Shown in pieces: positions 34,861-44,260 of a DNA stretch of 64,000 bases. Both the position numbers and the translations under genes were made by a program. Position 1 is the first letter of the stretch, and every line of letters begins with the position of its first letter. The stretch comes from Virgibacillus salexigens (lineage in GTDB: Bacteria; Bacillota; Bacilli; Bacillales; Amphibacillaceae): assembly GCF_014905415.1 (NCBI RefSeq), contig NZ_BNEO01000003.1:62001-126000 (forward strand), given 5' to 3'. The notes beneath the pieces are model-generated. The model saw only the letters and a program-made list of their open reading frames with translations. It searched no databases and was not told the origin of the DNA.

Positions 34861-34870
34861 TGGTGATATA

Positions 34871-35458
34871 GTGGAGAAAAAATTAATAGACGCTGCTTTA
34901 CGCCAGTATGCTTTACATGGGTACCATGGAGCTACAATGAGAAAAATTGCTTCCGAAGTGGGAATAAAGCCAGCTTCCATTTATTTCTTTTATGAAAATA
35001 AGGAAACACTGTTTATAGCAGCGTTCCATCAATTATTGGAAAATCATTTTAACGAAATGCAACGGATACGACATCGATATCAAGACAAGTCGGTAGAGCA
35101 AATTTTTTCTGCCATGCTCCATGGAATTGTTGCTCACCACAAAGGAGATGAACAAGGAACAACTGCGTATATCTCCCTTGTCACATCACCTATCCCAGAA
35201 ATAAAAAAGGATTTACATGATCATATGCAGCGTTATAATGATTGGTTAGTTGAATCGTTAGAAAATGCATTAAAAAGTAGTTATCCATTGATGTCATCTA
35301 AGGAAGTAGATCGAGTAATAAAACAGTTTGTCCTTATTGGTAATGGGGTTTTTTGGGGAATTAAACTATATGAAGGAGAAGGTTTTGAGGAACAAGTTCG
35401 TCTTGCGGATCAGATGCTTCATACATTGTTTGCAGAGTTAAAGGAAACATACGCATAA
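34871..35458 (+). CDS. TetR-family transcriptional regulator
   Basis: GTG 34871 follows AGGTGGTGA; an upstream in-frame TTG at 34853 falls in the operator. The 195-residue protein has a TetR helix-turn-helix (YHGATMRKIASEVGIKPASI then YFFYENKETLF) and a helical ligand domain. It is the first gene ahead of the permease, DUF917 and hydantoinase genes and probably represses them until an inducer, perhaps a hydantoin or pyrimidine-like compound, binds. Confidence 0.9.
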   Translation: MEKKLIDAALRQYALHGYHGATMRKIASEVGIKPASIYFFYENKETLFIAAFHQLLENHFNEMQRIRHRYQDKSVEQIFSAMLHGIVAHHKGDEQGTTAYISLVTSPIPEIKKDLHDHMQRYNDWLVESLENALKSSYPLMSSKEVDRVIKQFVLIGNGVFWGIKLYEGEGFEEQVRLADQMLHTLFAELKETYA

Positions 35459-35485
35459 GAATAAAATGTAAGCAGGGGGGATATC

Positions 35486-36823
35486 ATGAGTGAACGTTTT
35501 GAATTAGTCGAAGATTATGAGCTAGAACCAGTACCCGAAAGTAAACGAAAGGGATGGGTGAAGCTATCGATTGTGTGGATGGGGGGAATAGTTGCCTTAT
35601 CAGCAATTGTTTTAGGAGGAACGCTAGGGGCAGGGATGCCATTTGGCCAGGCAATCCTTGCATCATTTCTTGGATCGTTTATTTTAGCTGTTATAAGTGC
35701 GCTCTGCTGTGTCGTAGGTGCAAGAACAGGAATATCTACCCCCTTAGTATCTAAATTTGCATTGGGTAATTATGGATCCTATGCAGTTTCAGTGATTATT
35801 GCGATTTCCTTATTTGGGTGGTTCGGTGTACAACTTGACCTATTTGGTGCAAGCCTACATCATGTTCTTCAGAATGGATTAAATATAAGTATTTCCCCAC
35901 TATTTCTTGTCCTTATTGGTGGGTTACTTATGACAACGACGGCATTCATTGGTTACAAGGCAATTGAGAAGCTAAGTTTACTAGCAGTACCTCTGTTAGG
36001 ATTATTACTAACTTTTTCGTTAATCCGAGTCATGAGTGAAAAAACATTCTCAGGAATGTCATTGGCCCCTATTGAAGGAGAAGCCATAACTTTTGGTGCT
36101 GCAGTTTCATTAATTATTGGTTCGCTTGCGATAGGAGCAATCATTGGTCCAGATATCTCGAGATATGCTCGATCTACAAAGGATGCCATTATTTCGTCTT
36201 TTATCGGTTATTTTATGGGATTTAGTATTGTGCTGATTATTGCGATTACACTAGCCAAAGCGACGGCGCAAGTAGATATTGTAGAAATTATGCTCGGGCT
36301 TGGCTGGGGTACCGCTGCGTTACTTGTATTAATTTTAGCGCAATGGACAACGAATGATAATAATTTATATTCTTCGGCACTTGGGTTTGCGGTGATTTTT
36401 CCGAACATTCCTAAATCAATATTGACAATTGGAGCAGGAACGATTGGGACAGCAATGGCTGTATTTGGTATTTATGATAATTTCATCCCATTTTTAAATT
36501 TTTTAAGTGCCTTCATTCCACCTATTGGAGGGATATACGTTGCTGATTATATGATTCATCGAAATAAATACGATTATAAAAAACTAAATAAGACCAAAAA
36601 TATCGAGATTGTAGGTATGGGTGTATGGTTCATCTCCTCTTTTTTTGCTTTTATGACTACCCCCGCACCGACTGGTTTTGGTCTTTTGTCTTTAACAGGA
36701 GCACCAGGTTTGGATGCCTTTTTAATTGCTTTTCTACTACAACTTATATTAGGAAGGCTTTTTAAGAATACGAAAGAGGATCCAAATACATTGTTGAAAG
36801 TTGAAGGAGGAACAATAGAATGA
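35486..36823 (+). CDS. NCS1-family permease (cytosine permease-like)
   Basis: ATG 35486 follows AAGCAGGGGGG. The 445-residue protein has about 12 membrane segments and CodB/NCS1 features (FELVEDYELEPVPESKRKGW, GARTGISTPLVSKFALGNYG, FGWFGVQLDLFG, WTTNDNNLYSSALG). NCS1 proteins import nucleobases, hydantoins or thiamine precursors. Coupling to DUF917 and hydantoinase genes favours a hydantoin- or oxopyrimidine-type substrate. Its stop overlaps the next start (ATGA). Confidence 0.9.
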   Translation: MSERFELVEDYELEPVPESKRKGWVKLSIVWMGGIVALSAIVLGGTLGAGMPFGQAILASFLGSFILAVISALCCVVGARTGISTPLVSKFALGNYGSYAVSVIIAISLFGWFGVQLDLFGASLHHVLQNGLNISISPLFLVLIGGLLMTTTAFIGYKAIEKLSLLAVPLLGLLLTFSLIRVMSEKTFSGMSLAPIEGEAITFGAAVSLIIGSLAIGAIIGPDISRYARSTKDAIISSFIGYFMGFSIVLIIAITLAKATAQVDIVEIMLGLGWGTAALLVLILAQWTTNDNNLYSSALGFAVIFPNIPKSILTIGAGTIGTAMAVFGIYDNFIPFLNFLSAFIPPIGGIYVADYMIHRNKYDYKKLNKTKNIEIVGMGVWFISSFFAFMTTPAPTGFGLLSLTGAPGLDAFLIAFLLQLILGRLFKNTKEDPNTLLKVEGGTIE

Positions 36824-37911
36824 GATACATTGGTAAACAAGAAATAGAAGATATAGCTGTTGGAGCGGCCTTATTAGGAACAGGTGGTGGAGGAGATCCT
36901 TATATTGGAAAGTTAATGGCTCTACAGGCAATTGAGGAAAAAGGGCCAATTCAGTTATTGTCAGTGGAAGAAGTGCCTGATGGTGCATTAGTAGTTCCTT
37001 CTGCTATGATGGGGGCACCAACCGTCATGATTGAAAAGGTACCTAGTGGGAAAGAAGCAATCGGAGCTTTTGAGTCTTTGCAAGCTTATCTTGGAAAAAA
37101 TGTCTTTGCAACAATGCCAATAGAAGCAGGGGGTGTGAATTCATTATTACCATTTGCTTTAGCTGCAGAGTTGGGGTTGCCAGTCATTGACGCAGATGGG
37201 ATGGGTCGTGCTTTTCCAGAACTACAAATGGTAACATTCTTTTTAGAGGGAATATCTGCTACTCCGATGGTATTGGCAGATGAAAAAGGTAACAGCTCAT
37301 TACTTCAAACGGTTAACAATGTTTGGGCGGAGAGAATAGCCCGCTCGGCAACGGTTGAGATGGGTGGTTCTGTTATGTTGTCGATATATCCGATGGAGGG
37401 AAAACAAGTAAAACAGAGCGCAATTCATCAAATATTGCAGTTGGAAGAGCGAATTGGAAGAACCATTCGAGAGGCAAAACAATTCGATTATGACCCCATT
37501 GCTGAAATATTATCAATTACGAACGGTTTTCAACTATTTCAAGGAAAGGTAATTGATATTGATCGTAAAACAGAATCTGGATTTGCACGTGGTATGGCAA
37601 CTATAGAAGGAACAGATAATTATCAAGACCAGCAATTGTATTTAAAATTTCAAAATGAACATTTATTAGCTGAAACCAAAGATAACGTATTATGTATGAC
37701 TCCTGACTTAATCGCTGTTCTTGATTCAGATACTGGGCTACCAATTACGACAGAAGGGTTACGATATGGATCTCGCTGCGTTGTTATCGGATTACCGTGT
37801 GATAGGAAATGGAGGACTGAAAAAGGGATAGAAACGACAGGCCCTAGATATTTTGGATATGATCTAGATTACACTCCAGTAGAAAAATTAATGTGTATGG
37901 AGGAGGAATGA
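36820..37911 (+). CDS. DUF917-family protein (hydantoinase-associated)
   Basis: ATG 36820 overlaps the permease stop. The 363-residue protein begins with the typical DUF917 block (DIAVGAALLGTGGGGDPYIG) and contains MPIEAGGVNSLLPFALAAEL and DADGMGRAFPELQMVTF. DUF917 proteins are usually encoded with hydantoinase/oxoprolinase proteins, and one group is a thiohydantoin desulfurase. It overlaps the ribosome binding region of the next gene, so the two are probably co-translated. Confidence 0.88.
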   Translation: MRYIGKQEIEDIAVGAALLGTGGGGDPYIGKLMALQAIEEKGPIQLLSVEEVPDGALVVPSAMMGAPTVMIEKVPSGKEAIGAFESLQAYLGKNVFATMPIEAGGVNSLLPFALAAELGLPVIDADGMGRAFPELQMVTFFLEGISATPMVLADEKGNSSLLQTVNNVWAERIARSATVEMGGSVMLSIYPMEGKQVKQSAIHQILQLEERIGRTIREAKQFDYDPIAEILSITNGFQLFQGKVIDIDRKTESGFARGMATIEGTDNYQDQQLYLKFQNEHLLAETKDNVLCMTPDLIAVLDSDTGLPITTEGLRYGSRCVVIGLPCDRKWRTEKGIETTGPRYFGYDLDYTPVEKLMCMEEE

Positions 37912-37913
37912 AG

Positions 37914-39479
37914 ATGAGAAGTTATCGTATTGGCATTGATGTAGGCGGGACACATACAGACGCAGTGATGTTAGATGAATTCTATCAAGTAATTGCTGAA
38001 ACAAAAGCGCCTACTACAACAGATGTGAGTAAGGGAATCTATCATGCTCTAAAAGAGGTAGTTATGAATGCTAATGTACCTTTAGAACAAATAAACTATG
38101 CGATGTTAGGTACAACCCATTGTACAAACGCGATCGTTGAAAGGAAAAGGCTAAATCAAATCGCAGTTATTCGGATTGGCGCTCCAGCGACATTAGCAAT
38201 TAAGCCATTAATGGGAGTTCCAGAAGACTTACAAGAAATATTAGGGAAGTATATGTACATTGTCGAGGGCGGCCATGAATTTGATGGTCGGGAAATCGCT
38301 CGTCTTGATGAAGAAGAAATCTATCGAATTGCAAACAACGTAAAAGGGAAAGTAGATTCAATCGCGATAACATCTGTTTTCTCTCCTGTGTCAAATGCAC
38401 ATGAACAGCGAACGGCAGAAATTTTACACGAAGTGCTTGGTGATGAGTTGGAACTATCGCTATCAAGTGAAATTGGTAATGTGGGCCTTTTAGAAAGAGA
38501 GAATGCAACGATTTTAAATGCTGCCGTAGTGAATGTTGCAAAGGAAACTGCAAATGGTTTTATTGATGCATTAAAACAAGAGAATATCAATGCTAAGGTT
38601 TTCTTTGGGCAAAATGATGGTACATTAATGTCTGTTGAATATACCGTTCGATACCCCATTCTTACCATTGCCTGTGGACCAACAAATAGCTTGCGAGGAG
38701 CGGCCTTTTTAACAAATAAATCAGATGCGGTAGTTATAGATGTAGGTGGTACTACGACAGATATAGGTGTGTTAAGTAATGCTTTTCCTCGCCAATCATC
38801 ACTTGCTGTCGAAATTGGCGGTGTTCGGACAAACTTCCGTATGCCAGATATATTGTCTGTCGGTCTTGGTGGAGGAACCATTATTCAAGTTTTTGAGGAT
38901 GGCTCCTTTCAAATCGGACCAGACAGTGTAGGATATAAACTTTCGGAAAAAGCACTAATTTTTGGAGGGGATACACTTACAGCTACCGATGTCATCGTCG
39001 CTTTGGGGAGAGCCAATATAGGGGATGCATGTAAAGTCAATCATTTGAGCAAAGATCTACTGCAAGCTATTTATGAGAAGATGGTTTCCATGGTAGAAGA
39101 AGCGCTTGATAAAATGAAAACAAGCGCAGACCCAATACCAGTAGTTCTTGTAGGTGGAGGAAGTATTTTGTTACCTGAAGTGCTTAAAGGGGCCTCTGAA
39201 GTCATTAAACCAGTGAATTTTGGAGTTGCTAATGCGATAGGTTCAGCTATTTCACAAGTCAGTGGACAGATTGAAAAAATATTTATGTTAGATGAGTTAG
39301 GTAGGGAAAAAACAATGGAACGTGCAAAACAGATGGCATTTGAAGAAGCAAAGATAGCTGGAGGAGATCCAGAAGACCTAGTGATTGTAGACATAGAAGA
39401 TGTGCCACTTGCCTATCTACCAGGAAACGCAACTCGAATACGTGCCAAAGCAGCCGGTTCATTGAAGAAGATGAGCTAA
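37914..39479 (+). CDS. Hydantoinase/oxoprolinase family protein
   Basis: ATG 37914 is seven bases after AGGAGG and two bases after the DUF917 stop. The 521-residue protein starts with the actin-like ATPase motif RIGIDVGGTHTDAVML and has a second nucleotide-site segment DAVVIDVGGTTTDIGVLSNA, as in hydantoinase A N-terminal and catalytic regions. These enzymes open five-membered cyclic amides with ATP. It is the last gene of the TetR-controlled operon and is followed by a strong terminator. Confidence 0.9.
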   Translation: MRSYRIGIDVGGTHTDAVMLDEFYQVIAETKAPTTTDVSKGIYHALKEVVMNANVPLEQINYAMLGTTHCTNAIVERKRLNQIAVIRIGAPATLAIKPLMGVPEDLQEILGKYMYIVEGGHEFDGREIARLDEEEIYRIANNVKGKVDSIAITSVFSPVSNAHEQRTAEILHEVLGDELELSLSSEIGNVGLLERENATILNAAVVNVAKETANGFIDALKQENINAKVFFGQNDGTLMSVEYTVRYPILTIACGPTNSLRGAAFLTNKSDAVVIDVGGTTTDIGVLSNAFPRQSSLAVEIGGVRTNFRMPDILSVGLGGGTIIQVFEDGSFQIGPDSVGYKLSEKALIFGGDTLTATDVIVALGRANIGDACKVNHLSKDLLQAIYEKMVSMVEEALDKMKTSADPIPVVLVGGGSILLPEVLKGASEVIKPVNFGVANAIGSAISQVSGQIEKIFMLDELGREKTMERAKQMAFEEAKIAGGDPEDLVIVDIEDVPLAYLPGNATRIRAKAAGSLKKMS

Positions 39480-39486
39480 TCAAACA

Positions 39487-39525
39487 AGCGAGAGTTACAA
39501 GACATTGGTAATTCTCGCTATTTTT
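39487..39525 (+). terminator. Rho-independent terminator of the hydantoinase operon
   Basis: AGCGAGAGTTAC pairs with GTAATTCTCGCT with one mismatch, followed by TTTTT. Confidence 0.88.
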
Positions 39526-39637
39526 GTAATAAATCAAGCATAGAGACAAATATCTTAGTTAATGAAATGTTGTTTTACCTGAGGGGATAAGTCAATAAAA
39601 GAAGATGTTTTAAGCATCCTAAGAGAGGAGGTATCAG

Positions 39638-40201
39638 GTGAATTATCAAGAATTTGAAATGAAACAGCCCATCCTCCATACCCCACGCTTAAAACTTCGT
39701 AAAATAACCTTAGCAGACCTTCCAGCTATGTTTGCTTACACTTCCTTGGATGAGGTGACAAAGTATTTACCATTTGATACGCACAAACGTGTAGAAGATA
39801 CAAAGCTATTTATTGATTATGTTCTAGATCAATACACAAATTGCAGGTTAGCACCTTGGGCAATTGAACTACAATCAACAAATACGTTTTTAGGTACGAT
39901 CGAATATGTATTTTGGGAACAAGAGAATAACACAGCGGAAATAGCATTCGTTCTATCCAATCATTATTGGGGAAGAGGCATCATAACCGAGGCTGCAAGA
40001 GAAGTTATTCGATTTGGATTTGAGGAGATGGACTTAGAACGGGTTCAAGCTAGATGTTTTAATGCGAATATTGCCTCCCAAAGAGTCTTAACAAAAAATG
40101 GGTTCCAATTCGAAGGTACGCTGCGGAAGCGCTTATTTAGTAAAGGAAAACAACAGGATATTCGGGTGTATTCCTTATTAAGGCAAGAATACAGTATGTA
40201 A
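39638..40201 (+). CDS. GNAT-family N-acetyltransferase (RimJ-like)
   Basis: GTG 39638 follows GAGGAGGT. The 187-residue protein has TPRLKLRKITLADLPAMFAY, EIAFVLSNHYWGRGIITEAA and NIASQRVLTKNGFQFEG, the order expected of RimJ/RimL-type acetyltransferases. It is a single gene; its acceptor is unknown. Confidence 0.87.
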   Translation: MNYQEFEMKQPILHTPRLKLRKITLADLPAMFAYTSLDEVTKYLPFDTHKRVEDTKLFIDYVLDQYTNCRLAPWAIELQSTNTFLGTIEYVFWEQENNTAEIAFVLSNHYWGRGIITEAAREVIRFGFEEMDLERVQARCFNANIASQRVLTKNGFQFEGTLRKRLFSKGKQQDIRVYSLLRQEYSM

Positions 40202-40593
40202 AATAAGAAAATCTTACGTACTCCTAGTTTTCTCCATTAGCCCATAAAAGTTCGAGAACATGCGGTGATAATAGCTGCCTGTCAGAGATGAAGTAGATTG
40301 CCTTCCATCTAGCCAGGGTGAACAAGGTGAAGAAGATACTTTTTCTGTCTTAAGGAACTGCAAAAGGGCGAATGCCCTTCTCCTAAAAAGCTATTCTATG
40401 AAAACAATTGTTGGAATAGGGGTAACTGTTTTCATTTCTTCGTAATATTCATACCAACACGTTTGCCGATAAGAGAAAGTGTTACGATCTGATATTTTGC
40501 TTGGACTGTTCAAGTTTGATCGGAATGATGCTTGATTTATCTCTTAGCATATCTTGTACTCCCTTGGTATTACCAAATAGCTGTAAAAGAGAG
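40202..40593. other. Intergenic stretch without a recognised gene
   Basis: A small hairpin AAGGGC-GAAT-GCCCTT lies at 40364-40379. No frame with a ribosome binding site was seen on either strand. Confidence 0.4.
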
Positions 40594-40637
40594 AAAAGCA
40601 ACCAGTTAGTAGATTAACCATTCTGGTTGCTTTTTTT
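40594..40637. terminator. Bidirectional terminator after gbsB
   Basis: AAAAGCAACCAG (40594-40605) and CTGGTTGCTTTT (40623-40634) form a perfect 12-bp stem with T runs on both strands. It ends the gbsAB transcript on the minus strand. Confidence 0.88.
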
Positions 40638-40642
40638 ATCCA

Positions 40643-41851
40643 TTATACAGTTTTAGGTGTTAATCCAAAGCAGCGTTTATAAATCCATTTGTAATCTTTT
40701 TCAGTTAAATCACGCGGATTCCCAACTGTTTGTGGATCTTTCATTGCTTCTTTAGATAAGCGGTCAATCATATCAGGAGCTACTCCCTGTTCTTCAAGAG
40801 AAGGGATATCTAAATCTTCAGCTAAGCGATACATTTCATTAACAGCTGCTTTAGCAGCCTCTTCGGTTGTCATATGGAATGTATCCACTCCAAGCGCTTG
40901 AGCAATACGAGCGAATTTATCTGGGTGCCCTTTCCAGTTATATTCCATTACTGGTCCCATCATTGTTGCAACACATTGTCCATGTGCAACTGGAATAATG
41001 CCACCTAACGTTTGTGACATTGCATGTGCTGCTCCAGCAGATTCACTTCCATAGGAAAGTCCAGCCAGCATTGCAGCTTGTGCCATACCATAGCGTGCTT
41101 CTAAATCTCCACCATCTGCATATGCACGGCGGATATATTTACCTACGTATTCCACGGCCATTAATGCAACCGCATCTGTTACTGGTTGAGCAAAATGCAT
41201 AGTATAGCATTCGATTGCATGAGCCAATGCATCAATTCCTGTCATTGCTGTTACATGTGGAGGCATGGATACATGTAATTCTGGGTCAAGGATAGTGAGA
41301 TGTGCAGCGATTAATGGCCCGCCTGTATTGAATTTAAACTCGCGTTCTTCATCGGTAATTACTGCCCATTGAGTAACTTCTGATCCTGTTCCAGCAGTTG
41401 TTGGAATGGTGGTCAAAGGTGGGATACGATTTTCTAATGGTTTTTTCCCTTCCGCCGCTTCGTAATCTAGCACACTACCTTCATGAGTTGCTTCTACACC
41501 AATACCTTTCGCAGTATCCATAGAGCTTCCTCCGCCAACAGCGACTAAGCCATTACATCCTTCATCTTTAAATACTTTTGATCCTTCAGCTATTAGGCGT
41601 ACAGGTGGGTTTGGTTCTACTTTATTAAAAACGACAACTTCAATTCCAGCTTCCTTTAGATGCTTCTCTACTGGTTGAGTTACTCCTGCTTTATAGATTC
41701 CAGGGTCTGTTACTAGAAGTGCTTTGGTTACACCAAGATTTTTTACTTCTTCACCAATATGTTTGATTGCCCCGATCCCATGCTTAATTACTGTAGGAAT
41801 TTCAAATGTATGGAAATTATGCATATGTTCGATTTTCATATTTAAACTCAT
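40643..41851 (-). CDS. gbsB: Choline dehydrogenase GbsB (iron-type alcohol dehydrogenase)
   Basis: ATG 41851 follows AAGGAGG. The 402-residue protein is a type III iron-containing alcohol dehydrogenase with GGGSSMDTAKG, TTAGTGSEVTQWAVI, and the metal-binding series around GIDALAHAIE, AGAAHAMSQTLGG and VAHGQCVA. It oxidises choline to betaine aldehyde. It lies 21 bases after gbsA in a two-gene operon divergent from gbsR, exactly the B. subtilis layout. Confidence 0.95.
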   Translation of the reverse strand: MSLNMKIEHMHNFHTFEIPTVIKHGIGAIKHIGEEVKNLGVTKALLVTDPGIYKAGVTQPVEKHLKEAGIEVVVFNKVEPNPPVRLIAEGSKVFKDEGCNGLVAVGGGSSMDTAKGIGVEATHEGSVLDYEAAEGKKPLENRIPPLTTIPTTAGTGSEVTQWAVITDEEREFKFNTGGPLIAAHLTILDPELHVSMPPHVTAMTGIDALAHAIECYTMHFAQPVTDAVALMAVEYVGKYIRRAYADGGDLEARYGMAQAAMLAGLSYGSESAGAAHAMSQTLGGIIPVAHGQCVATMMGPVMEYNWKGHPDKFARIAQALGVDTFHMTTEEAAKAAVNEMYRLAEDLDIPSLEEQGVAPDMIDRLSKEAMKDPQTVGNPRDLTEKDYKWIYKRCFGLTPKTV

Positions 41852-41872
41852 TATTATATTCCTCCTTAAAGA

Positions 41873-43342
41873 TTAGAACCAATTCATTGCTTCAGGTTTT
41901 AAATTTTGAAAAATATGTTTCGTTTCTTGATATTCTTCTAATCCAGCTTTTCCAAGTTCACGTCCGATTCCAGATTGTTTAAATCCGCCCCAAGGTGCAT
42001 GTGGGAAATAAAGGTTGAATTCGTTAATCCAAACTGTCCCCATCCGCATTTTAGCAACACATCGTTCTGCTTTGGCAATATCATTCGTCCAAACTCCTCC
42101 AGAAAGACCATAAATAGAATCATTTGCTAGAGTAATAGCTTCTGCTTCGGTTTGGAAAGTTTCTACTGTAATAACAGGCCCAAATCCTTCTTCCTGAACC
42201 ACATGCATCTCCGTTGTACAATTTGTAAGTACAGTTGGAAGATAGAAAAAACCTTGTTGCAGTGCTTGGTTATTCGGACGTTTTCCACCTACTGCCACAG
42301 TAGCACCTTCTTGCTTTCCCGTTTCCACATAATGAATTACTTTATTTAAATGTTCTTCAGAAATTAATGGACCCATTTGCGTATTCTTATCAAAACCGCT
42401 ACCTAATTTAATGTTTTCGACCCGTTGAACTAGCTTCTCAATAAACTTGTCATGAATGGTTTCTTCAACAATTAGTCTTGTTCCCGCAGAACAAATTTGC
42501 CCGGCGTGAAAGTACACCGCATTTAATGCTTGATCAACTGCAGTATCAAAGTCAGCATCTGCAAAGATAATATTTGGATTCTTTCCACCCAGTTCCAGTG
42601 CTATGTTTTTTACATTCGCACTTGCTGCTTGCATAATCTTTTTCCCAGTAGCAATGCCACCAGTAAATGATATAAGGTCTACTTCCTCATTAGCAGATAA
42701 CTCCGCACCTACGGATTCGCCTGGTCCAAGAATTAAATTAATGACCCCAGATGGAACTCCAGCTTCTTCCATTAATTCGAATACTTTCACTGTAGTTAAT
42801 GGTGTGATTTCACTTGGTTTCATAATAAGTGTATTTCCTGCGACTAATGCTGGTGCTAGTTTCCAAGATGCTTGTAATAGCGGATAATTCCATGGCGTGA
42901 TTTGCCCACAAACGCCAACGGGCTCATGTACCACTTTACTTATCGTATTTGGTATAGGAGAGTCAATGATTTCTCCTCCGTTTTTATCTGCAAGTTGAGC
43001 ATAATAACGAAAGACTCCAGCAATATCTTCCATATCGCCGCGGCTCTCCTCAACGGTTTTTCCAGTGTCGAGGGATTCCAGCTTAGCTAATTCTTCTTTG
43101 TCTCTTTCAATTAATTCTGCAATGATATGAACAATATGTCCCCGTTCTGTTGCAGGGGTTGCAGCCCATTTCCCAGAATCAAACGCTTCCCTCGCTGCAT
43201 TAATCGCTGCCTTTGTGTCAGTTTCATCACTTTCCGTAACGGTAGCAATGATTTCTTGATTAAAAGGGTTAATGATGTCTCTCGTGGCATTTGAATGGGA
43301 AGCTACCCATTCACCATTAATATAATTTTTTTTGAAGTCCAA
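41873..43342 (-). CDS. gbsA: Betaine-aldehyde dehydrogenase GbsA
   Basis: TTG 43342 is ten bases after AAGGAGG, and the product then starts LDFKKNYINGEWV, matching where GbsA proteins begin. An ATG at 43435 would place 31 residues across the promoter. The 489-residue enzyme has FTGGIATGKKIM, the general base E250 in LELGGKNPN and the nucleophile C284 in GQICSAGTR. It oxidises betaine aldehyde to glycine betaine with NAD. It is first in the gbsAB operon. Confidence 0.95.
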   Translation of the reverse strand: MDFKKNYINGEWVASHSNATRDIINPFNQEIIATVTESDETDTKAAINAAREAFDSGKWAATPATERGHIVHIIAELIERDKEELAKLESLDTGKTVEESRGDMEDIAGVFRYYAQLADKNGGEIIDSPIPNTISKVVHEPVGVCGQITPWNYPLLQASWKLAPALVAGNTLIMKPSEITPLTTVKVFELMEEAGVPSGVINLILGPGESVGAELSANEEVDLISFTGGIATGKKIMQAASANVKNIALELGGKNPNIIFADADFDTAVDQALNAVYFHAGQICSAGTRLIVEETIHDKFIEKLVQRVENIKLGSGFDKNTQMGPLISEEHLNKVIHYVETGKQEGATVAVGGKRPNNQALQQGFFYLPTVLTNCTTEMHVVQEEGFGPVITVETFQTEAEAITLANDSIYGLSGGVWTNDIAKAERCVAKMRMGTVWINEFNLYFPHAPWGGFKQSGIGRELGKAGLEEYQETKHIFQNLKPEAMNWF

Positions 43343-43373
43343 AGGGAAAAAACCTCCTTCATCCGTTAATTTT

Positions 43374-43391
43374 GTTAAATAATTATTTAAC
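43374..43391. promoter_or_regulatory. Candidate GbsR operator in the gbsA leader
   Basis: GTTAAATAATTATTTAAC is a perfect 18-bp palindrome about 10-27 bases downstream of the expected gbsA transcription start. GbsR of B. subtilis is known to act as a roadblock downstream of its promoters, so the position is apt. Confidence 0.55.
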
Positions 43392-43406
43392 GTTTTGAAC
43401 AAATTA

Positions 43407-43435
43407 AATGTAACATGGGGAGCAATAGATGTCAA
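43407..43435 (-). promoter_or_regulatory. gbsAB promoter
   Basis: On the minus strand TTGACA (43435-43430) and TACATT (43412-43407) are separated by 17 bases. This also shows that translation must start downstream, at 43342. Confidence 0.75.
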
Positions 43436-43586
43436 AATGAAACCTTAGTTGTTCATTTAAGGGAATAGTAAGGTTCGTATAGTATAGGATCTACTTTATG
43501 TTTTTCATATTTGTTAGATTTTTTTATTTGAATAAGTAAGCCCCGCTTTTGTAGTGCATACGGCGTCGGATTTGTAATATAAATAG

Positions 43587-43648
43587 TTGACATATATTGA
43601 GGATACGTTAACATTAAGTTTGTAAAAAAAATATTTAATATATTAAAT
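43587..43648 (+). promoter_or_regulatory. gbsR promoter with downstream palindrome
   Basis: TTGACA (43587-43592) is followed after 16 bases by TAACAT (43609-43614). ATTTAATATATTAAAT (43633-43648) is a perfect palindrome just after the expected start site, similar in base make-up to the one in the gbsA leader. Autoregulation is a possible reading. Confidence 0.55.
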
Positions 43649-43674
43649 TTATTAAAAGTAGGAGGTGAAGATGA

Positions 43675-44238
43675 ATGGCAGCTTCAAATGATGACATGGC
43701 TAGGGAGAAGCTGGAAGAGGCCAAGGGATATGTCATTGAAACCATTGCTGAAACAATGGATGTCTATGGTGTAACACCAGCAGCAGGAAAGTTATATGCA
43801 ACCATGTATTTCAAAGACCAAATGAATCTCGATGAAATGCGGGAGGAACTTGGAATGAGCAAGCCAAGTATGAGTACTAGTGTACGCAAACTTCAAGAAA
43901 ACGAGATGGTGAAGAAAAAGTTCCAACGCGGTTCTAGAAAGCACACATATGCAGCTGAAAAAGATTTCTTTCATTCCTTTATGTCCTATTTCTGTCAAAT
44001 GTGGGACCGTGAAGCAAAAATGAATATGGAAGCTATAAAGCAAGCTGAATTTGAACTTGATCAGATATTTGAAGATGAAAATGTGTCGTCAGAGTTAGTT
44101 GATGAAGCACGAAAGATCTATGAGCTGCTTGATCAATCAAAAGTGTATTACCGATGGCTTGAACGTTTAGTTGCGAGTATTCGATCTGAGGAAATATATG
44201 AGTTTCTGCCGAAAGATCCAGAAGATAAAAATACGTAA
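43675..44238 (+). CDS. gbsR: Choline-responsive repressor GbsR
   Basis: ATG 43675 follows AGGAGGTG. The 187-residue MarR-like protein carries VYGVTPAAGKLYATMYFKDQ and the recognition region GMSKPSMSTSVRKLQENEM, typical of GbsR. It is divergent from gbsAB. In B. subtilis GbsR senses choline and represses gbsAB and opuB. An orphan betaine-binding protein gene follows 22 bases downstream and is probably in the same transcript. Confidence 0.93.
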   Translation: MAASNDDMAREKLEEAKGYVIETIAETMDVYGVTPAAGKLYATMYFKDQMNLDEMREELGMSKPSMSTSVRKLQENEMVKKKFQRGSRKHTYAAEKDFFHSFMSYFCQMWDREAKMNMEAIKQAEFELDQIFEDENVSSELVDEARKIYELLDQSKVYYRWLERLVASIRSEEIYEFLPKDPEDKNT

Positions 44239-44260
44239 TGGGGAGAGGATTAGACTATTT

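Noticed and set aside
38200-39549. Long antisense frames inside the hydantoinase gene
   Set aside because: They lack ribosome binding sites and have no recognisable motifs; codon structure fits the plus-strand gene.
43343-43435. Longer GbsA starting at ATG 43435
   Set aside because: The TTGACA/TACATT promoter occupies this stretch, and GbsA proteins begin at the residue encoded from 43342.
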